Translations under genes and position numbers: made by a program
In this document: positions 9,081 through 16,986 of the stretch, one piece after another
How positions within the stretch are numbered: the stretch's first letter is position 1
Layout: each line of letters begins with the position of its first letter
Notes under the pieces: generated by a model
Databases searched by the model: none
Seen by the model: only the letters and a program-made list of their open reading frames with translations
What the model was told of the DNA's origin: nothing
Source: TWA4 sp045121095
GTDB taxonomy: Bacteria; Bacillota; Clostridia; Lachnospirales; Lachnospiraceae
NCBI GenBank assembly: GCA_045121095.1
Contig: JBGVFN010000164.1
Location: 1 to 24,318 of the forward strand
Direction: 5' to 3'
Length of the DNA: 24,318 nucleotides

Positions 9081-9572
9081 ATGTCAATCAGAACTATTCG
9101 TGTAGAGGGCGATGAAATATTAGGTAAAACAAGTAAAGTGGTAAAAGAAATGACTCCCAGAAACCGTCAGCTGGTTCAGGATATGCTGGAAACCATGTAT
9201 GATGCAGAAGGCGTTGGTTTGGCAGCTGTCCAGGTTGGTATCCTGAAACGAATCGTGGTAATCGATGTGGGAGAAGGTCCCATTGTACTGATTAATCCCG
9301 AAATTATCGAAACCTCCGGCGAACAGCGCGGATATGAAGGCTGCCTCAGTGTACCGGGCAAACGCGGTGTGGTTACACGCCCCAATTATGTAAAGGTACG
9401 TGCGCAGAACGAAGAGATGGAAACCTTTGAAATCGAAGGAACAGAACTTCTGGCAAGAGCATTCTGCCATGAAATTGCACATCTGGATGGTGAACTGTAT
9501 GTATGCCGTGTAGAAGGCCGTCTGGAAGATGTGGATTATGAAGAATACGAAGACGAGGATTTTGAAGAATAA
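9081..9572 (+). CDS. def: Peptide deformylase
   Basis: Metalloenzyme removing the formyl group from the N-terminal Met of nascent proteins, paired with Fmt just downstream. All three family motifs are present: GVGLAAVQ (44-51), EGCLS (86-90, Cys a metal ligand) and HEIAH (130-134, two His ligands and the catalytic Glu). The usual motif is HExDH; here Ala133 replaces the Asp. The C-terminus is a strongly acidic tail (VDYEEYEDEDFEE), dispensable-looking and beyond the core. The length of 163 aa is standard for type I enzymes. GGGAAGGA lies seven bases before the ATG, and the gene starts 21 bases after priA. Confidence 0.94.
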   Translation: MSIRTIRVEGDEILGKTSKVVKEMTPRNRQLVQDMLETMYDAEGVGLAAVQVGILKRIVVIDVGEGPIVLINPEIIETSGEQRGYEGCLSVPGKRGVVTRPNYVKVRAQNEEMETFEIEGTELLARAFCHEIAHLDGELYVCRVEGRLEDVDYEEYEDEDFEE

Positions 9573-9582
9573 AAAATCAGCA

Positions 9583-9642
9583 GACTTGAAAAGATGAAGA
9601 TTTGAAAGATGAGACTTTGAAGATACAGAGTTTCAAAGATGA
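9583..9642 (+). repeat. Four tandem 15-bp repeats before fmt
   Basis: Four consecutive 15-base units fill the def-fmt gap: GACTTGAAAAGATGA (9583), AGATTTGAAAGATGA (9598), GACTTTGAAGATACA (9613) and GAGTTTCAAAGATGA (9628). The consensus is approximately GACTTTGAAAGATGA. The array ends directly at the fmt ribosome binding site AAGGAGTGA (9642-9650). No protein is encoded. The likely origin is replication slippage; any effect on fmt translation is unknown. Confidence 0.8.
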
Positions 9643-9654
9643 AGGAGTGATTTT

Positions 9655-10629
9655 ATGCGTATTGTGTTTATGGGAACACCTGATTTTGCAGCAGCTCCTC
9701 TGGAAGCGATTATCAAAAGCGGAAAACATCAGGTAACTGCTGTGATCACGCAGCCGGATAAGCCGAAAGGACGCGGAAAAAGCATGCAGTTTCCTCCGGT
9801 AAAGGAAAAAGCGCTGGAGTACGAGATTCCTGTATGGCAGCCGGAGAAAATCAATACACCGGAAATGCTTGCAGTTTTAAAAGAACAGAATCCGGATTGT
9901 ATTGTTGTTGCTGCATTTGGCCAGCTTTTAAAGAAAGAAATTCTGGAAATGCCCCAATTTGGCTGTATTAATATTCATGCTTCTCTGCTGCCGAAGCTGC
10001 GCGGTGCGGCCCCCATTCAGTGGGCGGTTATTCAGGGAGATGAAAAGGCCGGTGTGACCACCATGTGGATGGATGAAGGTCTGGATACCGGAGATATGCT
10101 TCTGAAAAAAGAAGTGGTACTGGAAGAACAGGAAACCGGCGGCAGCTTATTTGATAAATTAAGTATTTGCGGCTGTGAACTGATTCTGGAAACCCTGGAA
10201 GCACTGGAAAATGGCACGGTGGCAAGAACACCTCAGACGGGGGAATCCACTTATGCCAAAATTCTTACAAAGGAACTGGGGAATATTGACTGGAATTGTT
10301 CTGCTGTTGAAATTGAGCGCCTGATCCGCGGTTTAAATCCCTGGCCCAGTGCATATTCTTATCTAAATGGCAAGATGATCAAAATCTGGTCTTCAAAAGT
10401 ACGGAAAGAGCTTTTTGTGGCAGACGAAATGAAAGAAGCTGTTTGGGAAGCAGAGAAAGCCCCGGGAACCATTGTACAGCTGAATAAACATTCTTTTGCT
10501 GTATCATGTGGAACGGACTGGCTGGAAATCTGCGAATTACAGGCAGAAGGCAAAAAACGTATGACTGCAGATGCCTGGTTAAGAGGGGTGAAGCTGGAAT
10601 CTGGTATGAGATTTTCAAATTTCAGGTAA
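9655..10629 (+). CDS. fmt: Methionyl-tRNA formyltransferase
   Basis: Transfers a formyl group from 10-formyltetrahydrofolate to Met-tRNA(fMet), the substrate of translation initiation; Def later removes the group. The N-terminal formyltransferase domain opens with MRIVFMGTPDFA. It contains the catalytic Asn106 and His108 (INIHASLLPKLRGAAPI region) and Asp147 in GLDTGD. The C-terminal tRNA-binding OB-type domain begins after GLNPWPSAY. The length of 324 aa is typical (E. coli 315). AAGGAGTGA precedes the ATG by four to five bases and itself abuts the 15-bp tandem repeat array. It ends 84 bases before yugP, a gap containing palindromic repeat copy 2. Confidence 0.95.
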   Translation: MRIVFMGTPDFAAAPLEAIIKSGKHQVTAVITQPDKPKGRGKSMQFPPVKEKALEYEIPVWQPEKINTPEMLAVLKEQNPDCIVVAAFGQLLKKEILEMPQFGCINIHASLLPKLRGAAPIQWAVIQGDEKAGVTTMWMDEGLDTGDMLLKKEVVLEEQETGGSLFDKLSICGCELILETLEALENGTVARTPQTGESTYAKILTKELGNIDWNCSAVEIERLIRGLNPWPSAYSYLNGKMIKIWSSKVRKELFVADEMKEAVWEAEKAPGTIVQLNKHSFAVSCGTDWLEICELQAEGKKRMTADAWLRGVKLESGMRFSNFR

Positions 10630-10646
10630 TAAAATGCAGTTATTTT

Positions 10647-10690
10647 GTAACTATTCAGCAGGAAATTATGAATGTCTGCTGAACTGTTAC
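10647..10690 (+). repeat. Palindromic dispersed repeat, copy 2
   Basis: The left arm GTAACTATTCAGCAG (10647-10661) and right arm CTGCTGAACTGTTAC (10676-10690) pair at 13 of 15 positions around a 14-base loop ending ATGAATGT. The right arm is identical to that of copy 1 (235-249) and the loop shares ATGAATG. Both copies have the same orientation and sit just upstream of a ribosome binding site, here GGAGA at 10701. The copy carries an in-frame ATG at 10672 that can be mistaken for the start of the next gene. Confidence 0.8.
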
Positions 10691-10713
10691 CAGTTTTAAA
10701 GGAGATGATTGAG

Positions 10714-11406
10714 ATGTTTTATGGATATGGTATAGATCTCACCTATATCCTGGTGCTCATTGGTGCAGGTTTGTGTCTGTGGGCTCAGAATAATGTGACT
10801 TCAACGTATTCGAAATATTCTAGAGTAAACAGCCGTACCGGTCTTACCGGCGCCATGGCGGCAGAGAGAATTTTAAGGTCCAATGGAATTTATGATGTGC
10901 AAATTGAGCATATTTCAGGAAATTTGACCGATCATTACGATCCGACTCAGAAAGTACTTCGTTTATCGGATACCGTGTATGGTTCCACTTCTGTGGCGGC
11001 CATTGGGGTAGCAGCTCATGAATGTGGTCATGCCATTCAGCATCAGCAGGGCTATGCTCCCTTAAAAATCCGGAGCAGTCTGGTTCCTGTTGCAAACCTG
11101 GGTTCCAAGCTGTGCTGGCCATTGATCGTATTAGGTCTGCTTTTTAGCTATACCTTTGTAAAAGCAGGAATTCTTCTGTTTTGTGGGGCAATCCTGTTTC
11201 AGGTTGTAACGCTGCCTGTGGAATTTAATGCTTCTTCCAGAGCACTGGGAATTTTACAGGGAACAGGTATGTTGTATGAAGATGAGCTTTTGGCTACTCG
11301 AAAAGTATTGAAGGCTGCTGCATTAACTTATGTGGCCAGTGTGGCATCTTCCTTATTACAGTTATTACGTCTGGTACTGCTGTTTGGCAGACGCAGGGAT
11401 GATTAA
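10714..11406 (+). CDS. yugP: YugP-type membrane zinc metallopeptidase
   Basis: Integral membrane peptidase of the Zn_peptidase_2 family; physiological substrates are not established for this family. The HECGH zinc motif is at residues 102-106, and Glu170 in PVEFNASSRA is the probable third ligand. Membrane segments are an N-terminal one (IDLTYILVLIGAG), a central pair (from about residue 130 to 168) and a C-terminal one near LTYVASVASSLLQLLRLVLLF. I start at ATG 10714, eight bases after GGAGA, giving 230 aa. The longer frame from ATG 10672 begins inside the palindromic repeat, has no ribosome binding site and adds 14 residues encoded by the repeat arm. rsmB follows after two bases. In B. subtilis yugP is not in this cluster. 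Confidence 0.88.
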   Translation: MFYGYGIDLTYILVLIGAGLCLWAQNNVTSTYSKYSRVNSRTGLTGAMAAERILRSNGIYDVQIEHISGNLTDHYDPTQKVLRLSDTVYGSTSVAAIGVAAHECGHAIQHQQGYAPLKIRSSLVPVANLGSKLCWPLIVLGLLFSYTFVKAGILLFCGAILFQVVTLPVEFNASSRALGILQGTGMLYEDELLATRKVLKAAALTYVASVASSLLQLLRLVLLFGRRRDD

Positions 11407-11408
11407 TT

Positions 11409-12803
11409 ATGAAAACAGAAAAACAAGAAATTTCTCAGAAAAAAGTGCAGACCATAGAGCCGCGTTTTGCAGCATTTAAGATTCTTTTTGCTGTGCTGGA
11501 AGAACGGAAATTTTCCCATATGGAACTGCAGAGGATTTTTCGGGAATATCCGGGACTTTCGGTACGTGACCGGGCCTTTATTGAACATGTGGTGCGGGGA
11601 ACACTGGAGCATTTGTATGAAATTGATGCCTGTATTGGAGAATGTTCCAAACTTCCTTTGAAAAAGCTGAAACCGGCCATTCGGACAGTGCTTCGTCTTT
11701 CCGTATATCAGCTTCTTTATATGGACCGTGTTCCGGCAAGAGCAGTATGTAATGAGGCAGTTCGTCTGACACTTCGCCTGAAATTTACTTCTTTAAAAGG
11801 TTATGTAAATGGTGTTCTGCGTAATCTGAGCCGGAAATTAGAAGAGGGTTTTTCTGTCATTTCCCCGGATGCAGAGCCGTTGGAGCGGCTGAAGCTTCAG
11901 TATTCCATGCCGGAATGGATTTTGAAACGATATCTTCGTATGTTTGGGATGGAAAAGACGCAGCAGCTTCTCAATGCCTTCATGGAGCCGGTTAAACTTT
12001 CTGTTTATCGAAATCCTATGGTATATTCTTCTGAGAAATTTCCAGTGGTGTTAAAAGCAGCGGGGGCAGAATGCAGTCCGCTGCCTTTTGGGCTGGATGG
12101 TGTATATTTAGAACAGGTAAATCAGCTGGATAAGCTGGAATGTTTTAAAAAAGGTGCTTTTCTGGTGCAGGATGTCAGCTCCATGCTGCAGGGAATGGTG
12201 GTTTCGGCTCAAAAAGGGAATTACATTATTGATGTGTGTGCAGCACCGGGAGGAAAAACCTTTCATGCAGCCATGAATATGCTGGGAAGCGGCTGTGTAG
12301 ATTGTGCAGATCTCAGTTCGGACAAAACGGCTTTGATCCAGGAGAATGCAGACCGCCTGAATTTGAAAAATGTAAAAATTTCCGTCAGGGATGCCTCCAT
12401 ATTGGAGCCGGCCCTGATTGAAAAGGCGGATATTGTTATTGCAGATCTTCCATGTTCCGGACTTGGTATCGTGGGCCGGAAACCGGAAATCCGTTATAAT
12501 GTGACCGAGGAGGATGTAAAGTCCCTTGCCATTCTTCAAAGAAAAATTCTGGACACCGTATGGCAGTATGTAAAACCCGGGGGACGCCTGATTTACAGTA
12601 CCTGTACCTTAACGGAAGAAGAGGACGAGGAAAATTATGCTTATCTGACCCGGGAACTGCCCTTTGAGCCGGAATCTTTAAAACCCTATCTGCCTCAGGG
12701 ACCTTTTTCGGATACACTGGAAAAGGGTTATATGAAATTAATCCCCGGTGTACATCCCTGCGATGGATTTTTTATTGGAAGTGCAGTGCGTAAAAAAGGT
12801 TAA
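11409..12803 (+). CDS. rsmB: 16S rRNA (cytosine-967-C5)-methyltransferase RsmB
   Basis: SAM-dependent enzyme making m5C967 in 16S rRNA (E. coli numbering). The N-terminal NusB-like RNA-binding domain (about residues 17-150) contains RDRAFIEHVVRGTLEH. The catalytic domain has the SAM motif CAAPGGKT (277-284), DLPCSGLG with Cys349, and STCT with the expected nucleophile Cys399. The C-terminal GFFIG motif is present. The length of 464 aa is slightly longer than E. coli RsmB (429). AGGGA, within the yugP end, lies nine bases before the ATG, so translation is likely coupled to yugP. rlmN follows after 24 bases. Confidence 0.94.
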   Translation: MKTEKQEISQKKVQTIEPRFAAFKILFAVLEERKFSHMELQRIFREYPGLSVRDRAFIEHVVRGTLEHLYEIDACIGECSKLPLKKLKPAIRTVLRLSVYQLLYMDRVPARAVCNEAVRLTLRLKFTSLKGYVNGVLRNLSRKLEEGFSVISPDAEPLERLKLQYSMPEWILKRYLRMFGMEKTQQLLNAFMEPVKLSVYRNPMVYSSEKFPVVLKAAGAECSPLPFGLDGVYLEQVNQLDKLECFKKGAFLVQDVSSMLQGMVVSAQKGNYIIDVCAAPGGKTFHAAMNMLGSGCVDCADLSSDKTALIQENADRLNLKNVKISVRDASILEPALIEKADIVIADLPCSGLGIVGRKPEIRYNVTEEDVKSLAILQRKILDTVWQYVKPGGRLIYSTCTLTEEEDEENYAYLTRELPFEPESLKPYLPQGPFSDTLEKGYMKLIPGVHPCDGFFIGSAVRKKG

Positions 12804-12827
12804 TCAGGCAGAAAAAGGAGAAAACAT

Positions 12828-13940
12828 ATGTTAGAAAACACAAATTCTCCCCAGGGAAGGGGAGAATCTGAAATGATAAAAACATACTGGAATCATCGAC
12901 CGGATCTTCGATCCATGTATCTGGAAGAGCTGGAAAAGGTTTTACTTGCAGCAGGAGAGAAGAAATTTCGAGCAAAGCAGCTTTTTGAATGGCTTCATAA
13001 AAAGCATGCAGCTTCCTTTGATGAGATGACCAATCTTTCTGCAGCTTTGCGGAAAAAACTGGCGGAGGAAACGGAGCTGGTAACCTTAAAACCGGTGGAA
13101 GAACTGATTTCCCAGCTGGATGGCACCAGAAAATATCTGTTTGAACTGGCCGACGGCAATGTGATTGAAAGTGTATGGATGGAATACAAACACGGAAACA
13201 GTGTCTGTATTTCTTCTCAGGCGGGCTGCCGTATGGGCTGTCGTTTCTGTGCCTCCACTTTAAATGGATTGGAGCGAAATCTGACTGCATCTGAGATGCT
13301 GGAACAGATTTACAGGATTTCTTCCATAACAGGAAAACGGGTAGACAATGTGGTTATTATGGGATCCGGAGAGCCTTTGGATAATTATGATAATGTAGTA
13401 CGTTTTCTGCATCTGATCACAGATCCTCAGGCGGGAGGAATCAGCAAACGAAATATTACCCTGTCCACCTGTGGGCTGGTTCCCCGTATTCAGCAGCTTG
13501 CAGACGAAAATCCCGGGGTAACGTTGGCATTATCTCTTCATGCAGCGGACGATGAGACCAGAAAGACTTTAATGCCTATTGCGAAAAAATATTCCTTAGC
13601 GCAGGTTCTTCCTGCCTGCGATTATTATTTTGAAAAAACGGGCCGGAGAGTCAGTTATGAATACAGTCTGGTAAAGGGCGTAAACGATACACCTGCGGAA
13701 GCTGCCCGTTTATCCGCTCTTTTGAAAGGCAGGAATTGTCATGTGAATCTAATTCCTGTAAATCCCGTAAAAGAGCGGGAATTTGAGACCGTTACAAGAG
13801 AGCATGCACAACGTTTCCGAAATATGCTTGAAAAAAATGGAATTAATGCTACAATCAGAAGAGAAATGGGAAGAGATATTCAGGGGGCGTGCGGTCAGCT
13901 GAGACGTTCTTATAAGGCGGACAAAGCACCACAGAGCTAG
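12828..13940 (+). CDS. rlmN: Dual-specificity rRNA/tRNA methyltransferase RlmN (radical SAM)
   Basis: Radical-SAM enzyme making m2A at 23S rRNA A2503 and at A37 of some tRNAs. The 4Fe-4S motif CRMGCRFC is at residues 134-141. The two catalytic cysteines are recognisable in SVCISSQ and GACGQL. GSGEP and STCGLVP are also typical. ATG 12828 has a strong AAAGGAG seven bases upstream and gives 370 aa. A second in-frame ATG at 12873, with GGGGAG eight bases upstream, gives 355 aa and fits the family's N-terminus better; its ribosome binding site lies in one arm of a perfect 9-bp hairpin (12844-12867). Both starts may be used. It sits between rsmB and prpC, as in B. subtilis. Confidence 0.94.
   Translation: MLENTNSPQGRGESEMIKTYWNHRPDLRSMYLEELEKVLLAAGEKKFRAKQLFEWLHKKHAASFDEMTNLSAALRKKLAEETELVTLKPVEELISQLDGTRKYLFELADGNVIESVWMEYKHGNSVCISSQAGCRMGCRFCASTLNGLERNLTASEMLEQIYRISSITGKRVDNVVIMGSGEPLDNYDNVVRFLHLITDPQAGGISKRNITLSTCGLVPRIQQLADENPGVTLALSLHAADDETRKTLMPIAKKYSLAQVLPACDYYFEKTGRRVSYEYSLVKGVNDTPAEAARLSALLKGRNCHVNLIPVNPVKEREFETVTREHAQRFRNMLEKNGINATIRREMGRDIQGACGQLRRSYKADKAPQS
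12844..12867 (+). promoter_or_regulatory. Hairpin over the alternative rlmN ribosome binding site
   Basis: ATTCTCCCC (12844-12852) and GGGGAGAAT (12859-12867) form a perfect 9-bp stem with the 6-base loop AGGGAA. The right arm contains the GGGGAG that would serve the in-frame ATG at 12873. When folded, the hairpin would hide that site, while ribosomes translating from ATG 12828 would open it. It has no T-run and lies inside the reading frame, so it is not a terminator. Confidence 0.5.
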
Positions 13941-13953
13941 AAAGGAGGTTGCC

Positions 13954-14757
13954 TTGGAAGCATTTGCATTAAGCGATATAGGAAAATGCAGAGAGATGAA
14001 CCAGGATGCTGTCTTTGCACAGTGTACTCCAATCGGTAATCTGGATAACCTGTTTATCGTTGCGGATGGAATGGGTGGTCATCAGGCTGGTGATTATGCT
14101 TCTGCCTATGCCATTGCACGATTGCGGGAATTAGTACAGCGAGAGACTGCAAAAACACCACCGGAACTGTTTGAGTGGGCATTTCAGGTGGTAAATTATG
14201 AAGTATTTGAAAAAGGATACAGTGAGATGGATCTGTACGGTATGGGTACTACGCTGGTGGCCTGCACACTGGATGCGAACCTGCTGCTGACCGTTGCCAA
14301 TGTGGGTGACAGCCGTTTATATGTGTACAGCAGCCAGTATGGAATCCGGCAGATTACAAAAGATCACAGTTATGTGGAAGAACTGGTCCGAAAGGGGCAG
14401 CTTACCCGTGACAGTGTGCTGTATCAGCAATCCAAAAATGTGATTACCAGAGCAATTGGAGCATCAGAGGATGTGAAAACCGATATTTTCCAGCTGGAAC
14501 TGGAAGAAGGGGATCAGATCCTGCTTTGTTCCGATGGCCTGTCCAATATGGTTTCTGACAATCTGCTCAGTCTGTTTCTGGCCGTGCCGGATGATGCAGA
14601 AAGCAAGGCACATCGATTGATCGATGAGGCCAATTATGCCGGCGGAACCGATAATATCTCGGCAGTTGTTATTATGACAGGTGAAACTGACAAAATGTTT
14701 GAGGATGATGAGGATGCCGGGGAGCATTTCCCCAAAGAAGAAATGAGAGGTCTGTAG
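13954..14757 (+). CDS. prpC: PP2C-type Ser/Thr protein phosphatase PrpC (Stp)
   Basis: Mn/Mg-dependent phosphatase that reverses phosphorylation by the adjacent kinase PrkC. Family motifs in order are DIGKCREMNQD (metal-binding N-terminus), DGMGGH (38-43), GMGTTLVA, NVGDSRLY, CSDGLSN and GGTDNISAV. The length of 267 aa is slightly longer than B. subtilis PrpC (about 254), with an acidic C-terminal tail. It starts with TTG, supported by a near-perfect AAAGGAGGT five bases upstream; no suitable ATG is nearby. prkC begins three bases after its stop, so the two are almost certainly co-translated. Confidence 0.95.
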   Translation: MEAFALSDIGKCREMNQDAVFAQCTPIGNLDNLFIVADGMGGHQAGDYASAYAIARLRELVQRETAKTPPELFEWAFQVVNYEVFEKGYSEMDLYGMGTTLVACTLDANLLLTVANVGDSRLYVYSSQYGIRQITKDHSYVEELVRKGQLTRDSVLYQQSKNVITRAIGASEDVKTDIFQLELEEGDQILLCSDGLSNMVSDNLLSLFLAVPDDAESKAHRLIDEANYAGGTDNISAVVIMTGETDKMFEDDEDAGEHFPKEEMRGL

Positions 14758-14760
14758 CGT

Positions 14761-16986
14761 ATGAATAGAGTTGGAGTAATTCTGGCTGGCAGATATGAGC
14801 TGATGGAGCTGCTGGGGTCCGGCGGCATGGCAGATGTCTATAAAGCGTCTGACCGGAAGCTGAACCGTTATGTAGCCGTGAAGATTCTGCGTCAAGAATA
14901 TAGCAGTGATGAAAGTTTTATCATGCGATTTCAGCAGGAAGCAATGGCTGCAGCCAGTATTCAGAATCCTTATGTAGTAAATGTTTATGACGTAGGTGCG
15001 GAAGATGACATTAATTATATTGTCATGGAGCTTGCAGAAGGCGTTACGTTAAAAGATTATATTCAGAAAAAAGGAAAATTGGAAATCGTTGAGGCAATCA
15101 ACATTGCCGTGCAGATTGTAAGCGGAATCAGAGAAGCGCATATGCACCGCATCATTCATCGGGATATTAAACCTCAGAATATTATGGTTGCTCCGGATGG
15201 AAAGACCAAGGTCATGGATTTTGGTATCGCCAGAGCCGTTACCGCACAGACGATTACTGCCAATACAGTAGGGTCTGTTCACTACATTTCACCGGAGCAG
15301 GCCAGAGGAATTGCCTGTGACGAGCGGTGTGATATTTATTCTATTGGTATTACCATGTATGAGATGATCACCGGACGGGTACCCTTTGACGGTGATTCTA
15401 CCGTAGCGATTGCTTTGGCACATATTAAAGAACCGATTACACCGCCCAGTGTTTATGAACCCATGATTCCGGTAAGTCTGGAAAAAATCATTATGAAATG
15501 TACCCAGAAGAAACCGGAACTTCGTTATGCTTCTGCCGAGGAATTGATTGATGATCTGAAAAAGGCATTAATGACACCGGATGAAGACTTTGTAAAAGAG
15601 GTTGTCATTGCCCAGGAAGGCGGTACTCGTGTTTTTTCGGAAGAAGATACCAGAAAAATTAAGGAGGAATCCGGAAAGATTTCTCTAAAAACTCAGGAAG
15701 AAGAAAATTATCAGCTGGGTCTGGAAGATGATGATTTGGATGATCTCCCGGCAGATGATGAAGAATCCGATGGAAAGATGGAAAAGGTGGTTCTGTTTAT
15801 TGGGATAGGGGCGCTGCTGGTAGTGCTTTTGATTGCAGGCCTTCTGATCGGAAGAGCATTCAATCTGTTTTCATTCCCTTCATTTGGCTCAAATGAAACA
15901 GAAACAACTACAGGAGAAGTACTGGCGGCAGATGAAGTTCGGATGCCTGCTGTAGAGGGAATGACAGAGGAAAAGGCAATTGAGCTTTTGAAGGATTCCA
16001 GTCTGGGGTATAAAATTGTCAAGAAATCTTCTGATAAGGTGGATGCAGGAACGGTAATTTCAGCTTCCGTGGAAGAAGGTACTATTTTACAGAAGCATAC
16101 ACAGGTTATTCTTACTGTAAGCAGCGGTATCGATACCCGGATCATTCCCAATATTGTTGGAGAAAATGTGGAAACTGCCAAAAAGGCACTGGAGAAGACG
16201 GATCTGGAAGTGAAGGTTGAGGAAGAAGCCTCCGAAAATACAGAAAAAGATCATGTAATCCGGTGTGATCCGGAGGTTGGCGAATCGGTAGAAATCGGAA
16301 CGGTAGTGACTCTTTACGTCAGCACCGGAGCAAAGAAAAAGATGGTTGCTGTTCCTCGTCTGGTTGAAAATCCTCTGGAAACAGCGCAGGATATGCTGGA
16401 TAATGCCGGTTTGGAATATGGAGAAATCAAAGAGGAATACAGCGAACGGGTGGCAGGTACTGTTATCGGTCAGAGTCCATCCTACGGTGTAAAAGTAGAG
16501 GAAGGTACAAAGATTGATATTGTTGTCAGCCTTGGGCCCAAAACAGTTACGACGAAAGTGCCGAATGTAAAGGGGATGAAGCTGGAATCTGCAAAAACAG
16601 AGATTTTAGCGGCGAATCTGAGAGTTGGAAGTGTTGACGAAGAATATAACGACAGTGTACCCGCAGGTCAGATCATTGACCAGAGTATTGCGGCAGAGTC
16701 TGAAGTGGAAGAAAATACCACGGTTAATCTGACAGTCAGCCTTGGACCGCAGGAAACATCCACAGAAGCGCCTGTGAGTGTACCAAACATTGTAGGGCTT
16801 TCTGAATCAGAGGCATTGGAGAAACTGGCAGAAGCTGGTCTTAGCGGAAGGCGGGCAGGAACAGAGGATGGTACTCAGGAAGCAGGCCAGGTTACCCGTA
16901 CAGTTCCCGGCGTTGGTTCTCCAGTTGAAAAAGGAAGCACGGTTGAATATTACGTTAGTATAGGAGAAACCAATGCAGAAGAATAA
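14761..16986 (+). CDS. prkC: PASTA-domain Ser/Thr protein kinase PrkC (PknB family)
   Basis: Membrane eukaryotic-type kinase sensing muropeptides or lipid II outside and phosphorylating cytoplasmic targets. The kinase domain (about 8-270) has GSGGMADVY, Lys41 in AVKIL, HRDIKPQN (133-140), DFG (153-155) and a Thr-rich activation loop before GSVHYISPEQ. A long acidic juxtamembrane segment follows, then one membrane helix near 343-365. Five consecutive PASTA domains follow, starting near 393, 461, 528, 600 and 673, and reach the C-terminus at 741 aa. B. subtilis PrkC has three PASTA domains plus an Ig-like one. AGAGGT within prpC is the likely ribosome binding site. The 3' end overlaps rsgA by 14 bases. 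Confidence 0.96.
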   Translation: MNRVGVILAGRYELMELLGSGGMADVYKASDRKLNRYVAVKILRQEYSSDESFIMRFQQEAMAAASIQNPYVVNVYDVGAEDDINYIVMELAEGVTLKDYIQKKGKLEIVEAINIAVQIVSGIREAHMHRIIHRDIKPQNIMVAPDGKTKVMDFGIARAVTAQTITANTVGSVHYISPEQARGIACDERCDIYSIGITMYEMITGRVPFDGDSTVAIALAHIKEPITPPSVYEPMIPVSLEKIIMKCTQKKPELRYASAEELIDDLKKALMTPDEDFVKEVVIAQEGGTRVFSEEDTRKIKEESGKISLKTQEEENYQLGLEDDDLDDLPADDEESDGKMEKVVLFIGIGALLVVLLIAGLLIGRAFNLFSFPSFGSNETETTTGEVLAADEVRMPAVEGMTEEKAIELLKDSSLGYKIVKKSSDKVDAGTVISASVEEGTILQKHTQVILTVSSGIDTRIIPNIVGENVETAKKALEKTDLEVKVEEEASENTEKDHVIRCDPEVGESVEIGTVVTLYVSTGAKKKMVAVPRLVENPLETAQDMLDNAGLEYGEIKEEYSERVAGTVIGQSPSYGVKVEEGTKIDIVVSLGPKTVTTKVPNVKGMKLESAKTEILAANLRVGSVDEEYNDSVPAGQIIDQSIAAESEVEENTTVNLTVSLGPQETSTEAPVSVPNIVGLSESEALEKLAEAGLSGRRAGTEDGTQEAGQVTRTVPGVGSPVEKGSTVEYYVSIGETNAEE

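Noticed and set aside
9583..9642. CRISPR-like array
   Set aside because: The 15-bp units are directly adjacent with no spacers, so it is a simple tandem repeat.
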